Source: Bacillus alkalicellulosilyticus
GTDB taxonomy: Bacteria > Bacillota > Bacilli > Bacillales > Bacillaceae_F
Length of the DNA stretch: 64,000 nucleotides
Direction: 5' to 3'
NCBI RefSeq assembly: GCF_002019795.1
Contig: NZ_KV917381.1
Span: 3,194,068 to 3,258,067 of the forward strand
Shown: positions 55,923 to 64,000 of the stretch, piece by piece
Layout of the letters: every line of letters starts with the position of its first letter
Numbering within the stretch: the first letter of the stretch is position 1
Notes under the pieces: model-generated
Told to the model about the DNA's origin: nothing
Seen by the model: only the letters and a program-made list of their open reading frames with translations
Database searches by the model: none
Position numbers and translations under genes: made by a program

Positions 55923-56366
55923 TTATTTACTGCACCCACAGCTTCCACCAGAACCACAGCCGCCACTACAAGACATGCTATCGAAGTATGGATTTCCGGT
56001 TGGTACTTTTATATTCTCTGATACTTCATGTGCAAGAATGGTACTTATTTCATTTAATAATTGCTCTAGCTCACGTTCAGCAGCTTTAAACGCTATGACA
56101 CTTTCATAGTTATCAAGCTCACGTTTGGCCACCCTAATTTCAGTTGTGACTGTTTCAAAATCAGGATGATATTTCCCGAAGCGTTGCACTTCCTCGTATC
56201 TATCCTTCCAAGTAGAAAATCGTTTAATCGATTCCTGGGCTTCCTTATCTTGTTCTAATTTATATTTACATTGCTGATAATGGGCAAAGATTTCAGACGA
56301 GACTACCATTTTTGCAATCGTATCTGAACCGGTAAGAATATCAACAGATGTCATCATCGTAATCAT
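55923..56366 (-). CDS. ylbF: RicF/YlbF, Y-complex regulator
   Basis: YlbF with YmcA and YaaT forms the Ric complex that carries [4Fe-4S] clusters, supports RNase Y maturation of mRNAs, and is needed for sporulation, competence and biofilm formation in B. subtilis. The 147-residue protein is helical with a coiled coil, and ends in a Cys-rich tail SCSGGCGSGGSCGCSK that can ligate a cluster. GAGGAGGTG lies upstream of the start. Confidence 0.94.
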   Translation of the reverse strand: MITMMTSVDILTGSDTIAKMVVSSEIFAHYQQCKYKLEQDKEAQESIKRFSTWKDRYEEVQRFGKYHPDFETVTTEIRVAKRELDNYESVIAFKAAERELEQLLNEISTILAHEVSENIKVPTGNPYFDSMSCSGGCGSGGSCGCSK

Positions 56367-56425
56367 AAAAGATGCACCTCCTCATGCAAGTATACCATGA
56401 AAGCTGGACAACTTACAGATGGCGC

Positions 56426-57388
56426 TCATTGGAAAGTGATACTTGCTTGGGACTCCATGATACAGCGCTTGTCTTCTTTAAGATGTTCCATTAATTGAAG
56501 CAATGCCTCATCTTTCTTCTTAGCTTCAATCATCACATCAAGCCTTTTTGTTCGACTTGCTATCATTTCAAAAAAGAGGAGCAACCGTTCAGGATTAATA
56601 AAATCGTGGTGACTTTTGTCCATGTCACCATCCCTCGGGCTTGAGACATGGATTTTAACGGTAAGTGGACTTCTTTCCCACGTGGCAAGCACTCGTTCCC
56701 ATAAATCGGAAAGATGACTTTCCGAAGGGTTGATATCATGATGATGTAAGTCGACAATCACCGGGATTTCAAGCTTCTCACCTAAATATAACGCGTCCTC
56801 AATCGTATAAATTGTGTCATCATTTTCTAACATAATCATTTGACTAATGGACTTTGGAATATCTGAAAAATTGTCTACAAACGTCTCAAGCCCATCAAGT
56901 TTTCCTTCTTTTGCACCACCTATATGTAAGACGCACCGATGCTTCGGGTCAATCCCCATTCCTTTTAGTAATTTATAGTGATAAAGTAAGGTTTGAAGTG
57001 ATCTTTGAAAGATCTCTTTTGACTTATTATTTAACACGACAAAATGGTCAGGATGAAAGTCAATTCTCATCTCACGTTCATTCACAAACTGTCCGATCTC
57101 TTTTAGTTGAGGCATTAGTGCTTTTTCATACTTCCACCCTTCTGTTAACGGATGATTGACTAATGGAACAAGCCTTGATGATAATCTAAAAAAATCAATA
57201 TCATAGGCTGCATTGTGCTTTAATAATCGCAGGCAATTGCTAAGGTTAGATTTCGCTATTTTTTCTAACCTTCGTATTGCAGCTTCAGTGTCTTGTAATT
57301 TAGAGAATTGTGTAGCTGTCATCGTTTGTGAGGGGGATGCGTTTTGCAGTTTCTCACTCATTGCGACATATCCAAATTTAACTAACAC
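56426..57388 (-). CDS. uvsE: UV DNA damage endonuclease UvsE
   Basis: UvsE nicks DNA 5' to UV photoproducts, an excision path independent of UvrABC. The 320-residue TIM-barrel protein has VKFGYVAMSEKLQNASPSQT, MRIDFHPDHFVVLN, VLHIGGAKEGKLDG, MLENDDTIYT and VDLHHHDINP, with metal-binding His and Glu/Asp residues. GTG start with GAGGAGG upstream. It interrupts the ylbE-ylbF order of B. subtilis. Confidence 0.93.
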   Translation of the reverse strand: MLVKFGYVAMSEKLQNASPSQTMTATQFSKLQDTEAAIRRLEKIAKSNLSNCLRLLKHNAAYDIDFFRLSSRLVPLVNHPLTEGWKYEKALMPQLKEIGQFVNEREMRIDFHPDHFVVLNNKSKEIFQRSLQTLLYHYKLLKGMGIDPKHRCVLHIGGAKEGKLDGLETFVDNFSDIPKSISQMIMLENDDTIYTIEDALYLGEKLEIPVIVDLHHHDINPSESHLSDLWERVLATWERSPLTVKIHVSSPRDGDMDKSHHDFINPERLLLFFEMIASRTKRLDVMIEAKKKDEALLQLMEHLKEDKRCIMESQASITFQ

Positions 57389-57491
57389 TTTAATTCCTCC
57401 TCATATCTTATATTTAGCCTATTTGACTTACCACTGTATTCCTTCTATAATTCTTGCGACAATGAATTTTTTGAGTAAGAAGGTGTCCGTA

Positions 57492-58268
57492 TTGAATATA
57501 GTCACATTTAACCCTTTTCGAACGATAGGTATGCCGAACATTAAATATGTAAAACCAGAGCATATGTTTGAAGAACGAGAAAAAATAGCTGAAGCAGATA
57601 TCTGTTTATTTCCTGAAAACTGGCAAGTCAATGCGCTTGTGTATGGGATGAAAAAGAACATATTCCCTAGTATCCAGTCCGTTCAACTAGGTTTTAATAA
57701 AATTGAAGTAACCAGAGCCTTATGGAGCGTGTGTCCGGAACACGTTCCGAAAACAGAAATATTAGGGCGTAATGATGCAAATATAAATAAAGTTCTTGCT
57801 ACCTTTCCATATCCTTTTGTAGCAAAAGAAATTAGGAGCTCCATGGGTAAAGGTGTTTTCCTTATCGAAAACCAACAACAATTTTATGAATATGCTGAGA
57901 ATAATCCGTATTTTTATGTCCAAGAATATTTGCCAATTGATAAAGACATTCGTATTTGTTTTGTGGGAGATAAAGTCATTTCCTCGTATTGGAGAATTAA
58001 TGAGCGAAATACGTTTCGCAATAATGTCGCTCAAGGTGCCAGAATTTCCTTTGATGATGTTCCACAAGAAGCGATTACGTTGGTTGAAAAAACAGCCAAA
58101 GCTTTAGGAATCAATCATGCAGGATTTGATGTTGTCATAGCAGGAGGAAAGCCTTATTTCCTAGAGTTTAATATATTGTTCGGAAATCAAGGCTTTCAAC
58201 AACAGGGCATATCTGTTGAAAAAATTATTTATAGCTATTTACAGGAAATGTACAAGCCTACTCCGTAA
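57492..58268 (+). CDS. ATP-grasp protein of unknown substrate
   Basis: A 258-residue RimK-type ATP-grasp enzyme. After an N-terminal segment (NIVTFNPFRTIGMPNIKYVK, FPENWQVNALVYGMKK) it has the ATP-grasp core: VAKEIRSSMGKGVFLI, YVQEYLPIDKDIRICFVGDK, NNVAQGARISF, and the metal-binding end PYFLEFNILFGNQGF. Such enzymes form amide or peptide bonds, but the acceptor here is unknown. The TTG at 57492 has GAAGGTG 6 nt upstream; an ATG at 57462 is possible. It diverges from uvsE and overlaps the next minus-strand gene by 11 bp tail to tail. Confidence 0.82.
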   Translation: MNIVTFNPFRTIGMPNIKYVKPEHMFEEREKIAEADICLFPENWQVNALVYGMKKNIFPSIQSVQLGFNKIEVTRALWSVCPEHVPKTEILGRNDANINKVLATFPYPFVAKEIRSSMGKGVFLIENQQQFYEYAENNPYFYVQEYLPIDKDIRICFVGDKVISSYWRINERNTFRNNVAQGARISFDDVPQEAITLVEKTAKALGINHAGFDVVIAGGKPYFLEFNILFGNQGFQQQGISVEKIIYSYLQEMYKPTP

Positions 58269-58704
58269 CCGTTACTGAAAATTCGTCAACTAATCCATAA
58301 GGTTTCCCATCATTTTGAGCCACTTCTACTTTAATTGTGTGTTCACCTTGAGGGAGACCTTTTATTATAAAGCCTGAGCGGTAAATAGAATCAATAAGTG
58401 TTCCATTCAGATATAGTTGAAGATGACCCTCTCCAGAAACATGTGCTTTCCCGCTATTTTCTTTACTAAACGAAAAGTCATCAATAATCACTTCAATATA
58501 AATATCATTCTCTTTCACTTCATGAATCATCTTCATTTCACGTTCTCCTTGAACAGCTACAGAAATAATTCCATTTGAATGAAGTGGAATGACTCGGAGA
58601 TGATGAAACGTTTCATCACTTCCTTCTTCTGCTGAAGGGCAAGCTGCTGCTGGAACAAGTCCTGTACACATAAATACGAATAAACAAATTATTATTTTTT
58701 TCAT
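58258..58704 (-). CDS. Secreted or lipid-anchored hypothetical protein
   Basis: A 148-residue protein with a signal peptide (KKIIICLFVFMCTGLVPAAA) followed by Cys22, so type I cleavage or weak lipidation is possible. The rest looks like a beta-rich domain with HLQLYLNGTLIDSIYRSGFI and GLPQGEHTIKVEVAQNDG, resembling Ig-like or FixG-type folds. No family recognised. It lies between the ATP-grasp gene and ylbE. Confidence 0.72.
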   Translation of the reverse strand: MKKIIICLFVFMCTGLVPAAACPSAEEGSDETFHHLRVIPLHSNGIISVAVQGEREMKMIHEVKENDIYIEVIIDDFSFSKENSGKAHVSGEGHLQLYLNGTLIDSIYRSGFIIKGLPQGEHTIKVEVAQNDGKPYGLVDEFSVTVTE

Positions 58705-58818
58705 TCGGATCCTCCTTATCTGTCTCTTTCTTCCACTATTATTAACAGATTAGGATTGTTTATCCTCTGGCCTTTCAATGTTCTTAACGTAGTTCCAGCC
58801 GTGAACCGAAAAAAAGAC

Positions 58819-58858
58819 AAAAAACCCATAGCCGAAATGGAGCATTTCGCATGCTATG
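58819..58858 (-). terminator. Terminator after ylbE
   Basis: Stem CATAGC/GCTATG (58858-58853 with 58832-58827) plus CGAAATG/CATTTCG, then GG and T6 on the minus strand. Confidence 0.85.
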
Positions 58859-58867
58859 AGTCCCTGA

Positions 58868-59125
58868 TTACTGAGGTGGTGGACCTTGGGGATTGGATGA
58901 GTTCATCTGTAACATTTGGAGCATCATCATCGCTAGATTAAGATTTCCTTGTAGCTTTTCTACCCTTTGAGGAAAAGTTTTTCCATAGAAATGGTTGGCT
59001 TGCTTCTCTAATTCTTTTATTGAGTATGGCTCCCGGCCTAACCGTCTGTACCAGTGAGGGTGCTGACGGATAAAATTTCTAAGCTCGGGCTTATTAACAA
59101 CATACATAAAAACATCTTGTCGCAC
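58868..59125 (-). CDS. ylbE: YlbE-like protein
   Basis: An 85-residue protein of the YlbE family: RQDVFMYVVNKPELRNFIRQ, HPHWYRRLGREPYSIKELEK, then a Met/Pro-rich tail. Position beside ylbD matches B. subtilis. Function unknown; likely sporulation-linked by neighbour (inference). Confidence 0.9.
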   Translation of the reverse strand: MRQDVFMYVVNKPELRNFIRQHPHWYRRLGREPYSIKELEKQANHFYGKTFPQRVEKLQGNLNLAMMMLQMLQMNSSNPQGPPPQ

Positions 59126-59148
59126 TACACACCCTCCCTTAATCTAGA

Positions 59149-59631
59149 TTAATGTTGCTTAAAAGAGAACGGGTTGTCTTGATTTCCAGAGTCGGATTGT
59201 TGCGTTTGTTGTTGGTTCGATCCTTGACCTCCGCCACCTTGAAAGGTTTGCATGAGCCCTTGAATATTAGATAAGATACCACTAAATTGAGTGAGATGAC
59301 CTTGCAGATCATTTACATTGATTTTCTTTAATAAATCTAAAACATTTGGACTATTATTGCTTTTTTCAGCTGATTCAGTATTTTCATCTGATTGAGCTTT
59401 AGTTGTATCTGTCGACTCATCCTCCACTGTTTCATTACCCGCTTCTGTTTGATTTTTAACATATTTATAGGTAGCCCAGCTTTCATGATTCTCACCTAAA
59501 ATCGTCCATTCCTCATAGATATCTTGCCAGTTCTTCCGTCCTTCTTTTACTTCTTTCACAAGAGTTGGATGCTCTTTCACAAACTTCTTGAATGCTTGAA
59601 CAGAAGGATGCAATGAGCGTTTTTTTCCCAT
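59149..59631 (-). CDS. ylbD: Putative spore coat protein YlbD
   Basis: A 160-residue protein of the YlbD coat family. The N-terminal block SLHPSVQAFKKFVKEHPTLV and WQDIYEEWTILGENHESW is conserved, followed by a Ser/Glu-rich linker and a Gln/Gly-rich C-terminus. Assigned to the spore coat by homology. 23 bp before ylbE. Confidence 0.9.
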   Translation of the reverse strand: MGKKRSLHPSVQAFKKFVKEHPTLVKEVKEGRKNWQDIYEEWTILGENHESWATYKYVKNQTEAGNETVEDESTDTTKAQSDENTESAEKSNNSPNVLDLLKKINVNDLQGHLTQFSGILSNIQGLMQTFQGGGGQGSNQQQTQQSDSGNQDNPFSFKQH

Positions 59632-59777
59632 TTCTGTCCCTCCTTACCTCAAATCCTTATCACTACATTCTATAATTGGGCACTCAAAATGGTGCGCCCA
59701 TTTTCATTGTATTTGCCTATAATTGCTATTGTTGTTACATTAAAAAGAACGGATCAAAGAAATGAGGATTAAGTAGA

Positions 59778-60266
59778 ATGAATACAAAGGTAGAACAACT
59801 TTTTCAAACGTTTGTAGAAAACGCAAATAAAGAAGATTTTGAGACACTTGAAACAATCTTAAATGGTTTGGTTCAAAAACAACAGGGGAACTATCATACA
59901 TATTTAGCCGCTATAACTAATTCGAATGCAACACCACTTGAAAATGGAAGTTTTCAAATGACTGCACCAATTCAACCGTTAATTGAAAATCCGCTACGAA
60001 TCGTCCATGGTGGAATGACGGCTTTACTTCTTGATAGTACAATGGGGAGCATGTTAGCTTATAAGCTACCAAAAGACCAAGCGGCTGTTACTGTTGAAAT
60101 GAAAGTCAACTATATTAAACCTGGAACGGGTAAAGAACTAATCTGTATTTCATCTGTTGTTCATATTGGAAAACAATTATGTATGGCAGAGGGAAAAGTA
60201 TACAATGATAAAGGAACATTAATAGCAACAGGGACTGGAACTTTTTTTATCATTTCACGAAAGTAA
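59778..60266 (+). CDS. PaaI-family hotdog thioesterase
   Basis: A 162-residue hotdog-fold protein with a helical N-terminal extension. The core has NPLRIVHGGMTALLLDSTMG (the HGG motif with Asp), TVEMKVNYIKPGTG and CMAEGKVYNDKGTLIATGTG, typical of acyl-CoA thioesterases. Substrate unknown. Followed after 13 bp by the small membrane gene. Confidence 0.87.
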   Translation: MNTKVEQLFQTFVENANKEDFETLETILNGLVQKQQGNYHTYLAAITNSNATPLENGSFQMTAPIQPLIENPLRIVHGGMTALLLDSTMGSMLAYKLPKDQAAVTVEMKVNYIKPGTGKELICISSVVHIGKQLCMAEGKVYNDKGTLIATGTGTFFIISRK

Positions 60267-60279
60267 AGGGGGATGTTAC

Positions 60280-60657
60280 TTGTTGGTTGCTGCAATCGTT
60301 ATCCCTATCTTATTTTTCGTCTTTTTCATTGTGACAAAGAAAGAACGGAAAAAGTATGACCGTCTTTGGAAAAGACTAGGAGATGTTGAAGAAATCGATA
60401 CAGTAAAAGGAATCGTTGCAAGTAAAATTACAGACAAAAAAAGGTTCTATCAACATCGATATTATGTGTCCATTGAATTTCGTATCCAAACAAATACAAA
60501 CAAAAGTATTAGAGCTATCTATGAAAAACCAATACAATTCACTGAAGAAGTTGAACATGAGCCCCCTTGGAAAACCGGAGATGCTCTCACTCTATACGGA
60601 TCCTGGGATAATCAACAATTTCGTGTGAATCGTATAAAAGAGGGGCTGGAACAATAA
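60280..60657 (+). CDS. Small membrane protein of unknown function
   Basis: A 125-residue protein with one N-terminal span (LVAAIVIPILFFVFFIVT) and a beta-rich cytosolic domain (VKGIVASKITDKKRFYQHRY, KTGDALTLYGSWD). It loosely resembles DUF3592-type domains but I cannot assign a family. TTG start with AAAGGGGG upstream. Likely co-transcribed with the thioesterase. Confidence 0.7.
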   Translation: MLVAAIVIPILFFVFFIVTKKERKKYDRLWKRLGDVEEIDTVKGIVASKITDKKRFYQHRYYVSIEFRIQTNTNKSIRAIYEKPIQFTEEVEHEPPWKTGDALTLYGSWDNQQFRVNRIKEGLEQ

Positions 60658-60737
60658 AAAGGGTGGGACAAAAGGTTGTTTACCTTTTGTCCCACCCTCT
60701 AAAGCAAGTTGTGAGTGGGTTTCTCACAACTTGCTTT
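60656..60737. terminator. Two hairpins between convergent genes (composite repeat)
   Basis: Hairpin A: 15-bp arms 60661-60675 and 60683-60697 (GGGTGGGACAAAAGG and complement), followed on the minus strand by TTTTTA, so it can terminate the TM2 gene. Hairpin B: 15-bp arms 60701-60715 and 60723-60737 (AAAGCAAGTTGTGAG), the same stem as near 55890. Then GTGAAGCCATTG at 60745. Confidence 0.82.
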
Positions 60738-60758
60738 GTGGCAAGTGAAGCCATTGTT

Positions 60759-60989
60759 TTACTCGGCTGGTGGTGTATTATTTATTTTTTCAGCTTGCTT
60801 ATATGCATCGACCATGCCCCAAATCCACAAGATTGGCGTTGTAATAAAACCGATAATAACAAACATGAGCAATACCGATATCGCGTAAGCCACAATAAAT
60901 GCGATACCTTTAGCAATCTGCCCATTATAAATCTGTCCTAGACCAGAATAGAAAAAGCTTAATACGGCAGCAATCCCTGAATTTTTCAT
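60759..60989 (-). CDS. Small TM2-like membrane protein
   Basis: A 76-residue protein with two to three hydrophobic segments: AAVLSFFYSGLGQIYNGQIA, FVIIGFITTPILWIWGMVDAY and a short polar tail (KQAEKINNTPPAE). The layout (GLGQIYNGQ and WGMVDAY) is that of TM2/DUF5683-like proteins. Function unknown. Confidence 0.78.
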   Translation of the reverse strand: MKNSGIAAVLSFFYSGLGQIYNGQIAKGIAFIVAYAISVLLMFVIIGFITTPILWIWGMVDAYKQAEKINNTPPAE

Positions 60990-61057
60990 GCATTTCCCCC
61001 TTTATTATCATCACTTACTACCTAATAAATGATGAGAGAAGGGAGAATAGAACTGAA

Positions 61058-62143
61058 TTATGGCAATGTTGGCCACGGGGTCATAAAGTTTTGTGTATAA
61101 TACGCTTCATGTACACCAACACCTAAATGTGTAAATTCTTCACTTAATAAATTCTTACGGTGGCCTTCACTATTTAACCAGCCTTCCACAGCAGCAATTG
61201 AATCTACATAATTGGCTGCAATGTTTTCTCCAGCAATTTGGTATTTCACTTCCCCTTCATCTAAACGGTCACCTAATTCACCCTTTGTCGGGGAAACATG
61301 AGAGAAATAGTTATTCACATTCATATCTTCACTATGCCTATAAGCAACTTTGGCAACTTTGGCATCCCATTGAAGTGGATCCATCTCGTGTAATAATCGA
61401 ATCGCATTTGTTATATCTAGAACTTGTTGCTCTGCCCCTTCTTCAATCGCTTTCCACTGCTCTAGTGAAGGTTCTTCCACTTCAGGCAGTGTTCCGCGAT
61501 AAGTAAGCGAGTAGGGTCTCTTTTTTAATAAAACATCTGTTGTGAGGAATCGGACACTTGAAAGCTTATTTGTAAACGAATCAAAATAAAGTTGAGCCCA
61601 ATGCCCGTTAAAACTAACTAACGGATGAGTTTTAAATTCGTTTGTCTCCAATTCAAAGCGATAGGAAGAACGATTCGCTTCAACAGAAACGTGGTGTTCC
61701 ATATCGACGTATTCCTCTATATCTTCTCTACTGGTTCCGCTGATAAATGGTTCAGAAGGAACATGTGGTCCAATCGCAAATACGGTAACCACTTTGTTGT
61801 TTTCTACCCCTGCTTGAATATATCCATCTTCCCCTAAATCATAAACCCACCATTCATATCCATAGAGAGAAGGATCTTTTCTATCTGGAGCGCCTAACTC
61901 TTCAATTAGTTTTGTTGCCTTCTCCTCTAACAGCTTATCAAGTGTAAATGACGTGCTTTCATAATTCATTACCTGTTCTTGTTCTGGTTCCTCTTTGATT
62001 ACTTCTATGGCAGGTTCATCATCGTATGTTTCTTCTATCTCAATTTCTTCTTCTGAAGGACTCGAAAAATCAAATGTAAACTCAGCCATAATAAATAGTA
62101 GAAATAAGGCAACGACGAATATACCGCATCCTAGACGTTTCAT
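61058..62143 (-). CDS. ylbC: CAP-domain protein YlbC
   Basis: A 361-residue membrane-anchored or secreted protein: N-terminal span (CGIFVVALFLLFIMAEFTF), acidic linker, a CAP-associated domain (about 70-220), and a C-terminal CAP/SCP domain (ITNAIRLLHEMDPLQWDAKV, AYRHSEDMNVNNYFSHVSP, GENIAANY, LNSEGHRKNLLSEEFTHLGV). Position equals B. subtilis ylbC. Role in the envelope or spore is not defined. Confidence 0.9.
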   Translation of the reverse strand: MKRLGCGIFVVALFLLFIMAEFTFDFSSPSEEEIEIEETYDDEPAIEVIKEEPEQEQVMNYESTSFTLDKLLEEKATKLIEELGAPDRKDPSLYGYEWWVYDLGEDGYIQAGVENNKVVTVFAIGPHVPSEPFISGTSREDIEEYVDMEHHVSVEANRSSYRFELETNEFKTHPLVSFNGHWAQLYFDSFTNKLSSVRFLTTDVLLKKRPYSLTYRGTLPEVEEPSLEQWKAIEEGAEQQVLDITNAIRLLHEMDPLQWDAKVAKVAYRHSEDMNVNNYFSHVSPTKGELGDRLDEGEVKYQIAGENIAANYVDSIAAVEGWLNSEGHRKNLLSEEFTHLGVGVHEAYYTQNFMTPWPTLP

Positions 62144-62295
62144 ATGATGCTCCTCTCCCTTTTTGTTTATATCTCTTTCTATATAGCTCTTAACGATTCC
62201 TGCTATAAACTACGCATACGACAATCTTAGAAGAACTTCGCCGTTTTCTCCTAAAAAATAAGCGATAAACTAGAGGGCACTGAAAAAGTTAACAA

Positions 62296-62331
62296 AAAGA
62301 TGAACCATCCAGTTAAAAACCAGATGGCTCA
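62296..62331 (-). terminator. Terminator after ylbB
   Basis: Stem TGAGCCATC/GATGGTTCA (62331-62323 with 62309-62301) with one G-U pair, followed by TCTTTTTG on the minus strand. Confidence 0.75.
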
Positions 62332-62349
62332 CCTTTATCTAAGTTCATC

Positions 62350-62778
62350 CTAGTGATGCACTTCTTGACTTTCTGAAATTTCACTTAGGGCATACCCTGC
62401 TTCATCTATAGTTCCACGGTGTACGGCTAAGTCTTTTAAAGCTACAATCCCGACAAGCTTGTTATTTTCAACTATTGGTAGACGACGAATTTGCTTGTCC
62501 GCCATTAAATTTGCAGCATCATCAATTGACATATCTGGGGTTGCTGTAATTAGGTTATCGGTCATAATATCTGTTACTTGAGTAGAGTTTGGTCGTTTTT
62601 CTGCCACTCCCCGAATTACGATATCACGGTCAGTTATCATACCAAGTAAACGCTCTTCTTCACAAATTGGAATCGCACCTACATTCAAATCCTTCATTTT
62701 CACAGCAACTTCATATACATTATCTACTGGTGTACAAAACTCAACAGAAGTAGTCATTATATCGCGTAAATGTTCCAT
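62350..62778 (-). CDS. ylbB: CBS-domain protein YlbB
   Basis: A 142-residue protein made of two CBS domains (EHLRDIMTTSVEFCTPVDNV, then TQVTDIMTDNLITATPDMSI), with the adenosyl-binding TDRDIVIRGVAE. Usually a ligand-sensing module; partner unknown. Position equals B. subtilis ylbB. Confidence 0.9.
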   Translation of the reverse strand: MEHLRDIMTTSVEFCTPVDNVYEVAVKMKDLNVGAIPICEEERLLGMITDRDIVIRGVAEKRPNSTQVTDIMTDNLITATPDMSIDDAANLMADKQIRRLPIVENNKLVGIVALKDLAVHRGTIDEAGYALSEISESQEVHH

Positions 62779-62846
62779 AATGTAAGTCCTCCTAAATAAA
62801 TATCGTCGTACAAAGATAATATCCCCTTAAAGGTCTTTAACCATTC

Positions 62847-63473
62847 TTAAGGTCTGATAAACATTTGAGTCCAATAGTGGCGACCACTTCCACCTTGGGC
62901 ATACCCGACTCCAATGTGAGTCGTATCTCTACTTAAGATATTTCGACGATGTCCTTCACTATTCATCCATGCTCGAACTACCTGTTCTGGTGTTGTTTGT
63001 CCCATAGCAATGTTTTCAGATGCACTTCGATAAGAAATACCAAAATCTCGAATCATATCAAATGGCGAACCATATGTTGGTGATTGATGAGCAAAATAAT
63101 TACGGTCTCTCATATCTGCCGACTTAAATCTTGCCACACGTGAAAGCTGCCAATTTGGCGTTAGTGCAGGTAATCCGTATTTTGCACGTTCTTGATTTGT
63201 TAGCTGGATTACTTGATGCTCTATTCGTTTCACAGCATCAAACAATGGAATAGTAAGCCGTTGCCCTGGATAAATCAAGTTAGGATTCGGGATATGTGGA
63301 TTTGCTTCAATAATTTCGCTTAATCCTACTTCATATCTTACTGATATTTTCCACATCGTATCCCCAGGTTGCACAGTATGTGTTGTCGTATCTTGGGCAA
63401 AACTATGTGTAGGAATAGCAAATAACAAAAAAGCCATACTAGCAACAATTACCCATTTGAAAAGTCCTTTCAC
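62847..63473 (-). CDS. LysM-CAP secreted protein, SafA/YkwD-like
   Basis: A 208-residue secreted protein: signal peptide (WVIVASMAFLLFAIPTHSFA), one LysM domain (about 31-78, HTVQPGDTMWKISVRYEVGL, NPNLIYPGQRLTIP) and a CAP domain (LTNQERAKYGLPALTPNWQL, HQSPTYGSPFDMIRDFG, NSEGHRRNILSRDTTHIGVG). LysM suggests wall or cortex binding. GTG start with GGGGGAT upstream. This is a second CAP protein close to ylbC. Confidence 0.88.
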   Translation of the reverse strand: MKGLFKWVIVASMAFLLFAIPTHSFAQDTTTHTVQPGDTMWKISVRYEVGLSEIIEANPHIPNPNLIYPGQRLTIPLFDAVKRIEHQVIQLTNQERAKYGLPALTPNWQLSRVARFKSADMRDRNYFAHQSPTYGSPFDMIRDFGISYRSASENIAMGQTTPEQVVRAWMNSEGHRRNILSRDTTHIGVGYAQGGSGRHYWTQMFIRP

Positions 63474-63635
63474 TATGAATCCCCCTTTATATGATTTTTA
63501 TCTCACAACTTAGTGTGACCAAAATAGGAGGATTTCTTTCATAAAACTTTCTACATTATTCGTTGCATCTTAGTTCGTTTCATACTATCATTAGTAAGTA
63601 AAGTAATTGTTCGATTTGTTCTAGGAGGGAATATT

Positions 63636-63992
63636 ATGAAATTTGAAGATAGTGGTATTGGTCAACAAGAGGTTAAATTTTCAAAGCTACAATATGCAGC
63701 TGAATCAATTGGCCTTGTTCATGCCGGTCAATGGGATTATGAGCGAGTCACTTTTGATTATAAAATAGCTAGTAATGAAGAAAACGTTACATATTATTTA
63801 CGAGTCCATGGCTATGCGATTGAAGGAGAAATTCCTTCACCTGATGCAAAAGTTAAATTGCTTGACCCTATTTTAGGGAAGCATTATTATCCACATGGTG
63901 TTGAGTATGAGGATGAAAATTTCTCAAAAAGTCTTGTGGATAAGTGTAAAAACAAATTAAAGCAGTTTAAAGAAAAATTAGGACAAGAATAA
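63636..63992 (+). CDS. ylbA: YugN-like protein YlbA
   Basis: A 118-residue protein of the YugN-like family: FSKLQYAAESIGLVHAGQWD, VTYYLRVHGYAIEGEIPSPD, LGKHYYPHGVEYED. Small, soluble and of unknown function. Start has TAGGAGGG upstream. It is the last gene and ends 8 bp from the window edge. Confidence 0.85.
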   Translation: MKFEDSGIGQQEVKFSKLQYAAESIGLVHAGQWDYERVTFDYKIASNEENVTYYLRVHGYAIEGEIPSPDAKVKLLDPILGKHYYPHGVEYEDENFSKSLVDKCKNKLKQFKEKLGQE

Positions 63993-64000
63993 ATACTAAC

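Noticed and set aside
57213-57491. 93-residue N-terminal extension of the ATP-grasp gene
   Set aside because: It would overlap uvsE on the other strand, has no ribosome-binding site, and homologues start near the TTG at 57492 behind GAAGGTG.

Overview
The window is the core chromosome of a low-GC, endospore-forming Bacillaceae bacterium. It carries sigE, sigG, spoIIGA, spoVD, spoVE, rsfA and ylbD, a murE with the meso-DAP motif DNPR, bshC for bacillithiol, and gene order almost identical to the pyr–ylm–spoIIG–fts–mur–ylb stretch of Bacillus subtilis. The species cannot be named from sequence alone. The repeats and insertions suggest a Bacillus relative outside the subtilis group, possibly an alkaliphile-type lineage (inference).

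Layout, mostly transcribed on the minus strand (so read from high to low coordinates). (1) 1-7100: the pyrimidine operon pyrR-pyrP-pyrB-pyrC-carA-carB, with a strong promoter, a canonical PyrR attenuator in the pyrR leader and a second attenuator before pyrB. (2) 7091-11000: rluD, lspA, ylyA, then a 1412-bp IS256-family element with an 8-bp target duplication and a transposase broken by one in-frame stop. (3) 11000-18200: ileS behind an Ile T-box, divIVA, and the ylmC-ylmD-ylmE-sepF-ylmG-ylmH cell-division cluster. (4) 18395-21100: the spoIIGA-sigE-sigG sporulation cluster with a Spo0A-type promoter and a hairpin that would sequester the sigG Shine-Dalgarno in read-through RNA. (5) 21385-41750: the dcw cluster mraZ-rsmH-ftsL-pbpB-spoVD-murE-murF-mraY-murD-spoVE-murG-murB-divIB-ylxW-ylxX-sbp-ftsA-ftsZ. 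(6) 41867-64000: bshC, a DUF3397 gene, panE and the ylb region (ylbP, rsfA, rpmF, ylbN, ylbM, ylbL, ylbK, ylbJ, coaD, rsmD, ylbG, ylbF, ylbE, ylbD, ylbC, ylbB, ylbA). Several genes interrupt the order seen in B. subtilis: an enoyl-CoA hydratase, a DUF7147-type gene, uvsE, an ATP-grasp protein, a secreted protein, a thioesterase and a LysM-CAP protein.

The genes act together in pyrimidine supply, lipid II synthesis, septum assembly, and the switch from vegetative to sporulation-specific wall synthesis and sigma-factor control. The most interesting non-coding features are a forespore-type small RNA candidate (csfG) with a sigma-F/G promoter, a five-copy 52-bp tandem array of hairpins after ylbM, a four-copy 24-nt semi-palindromic repeat around the IS, a family of composite hairpin repeats, a three-repeat MraZ-type operator before mraZ, and terminator-like stems inside the dcw cluster. 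I found no CRISPR array, prophage or obvious new defence system. Most of the coding content is conserved and well known.
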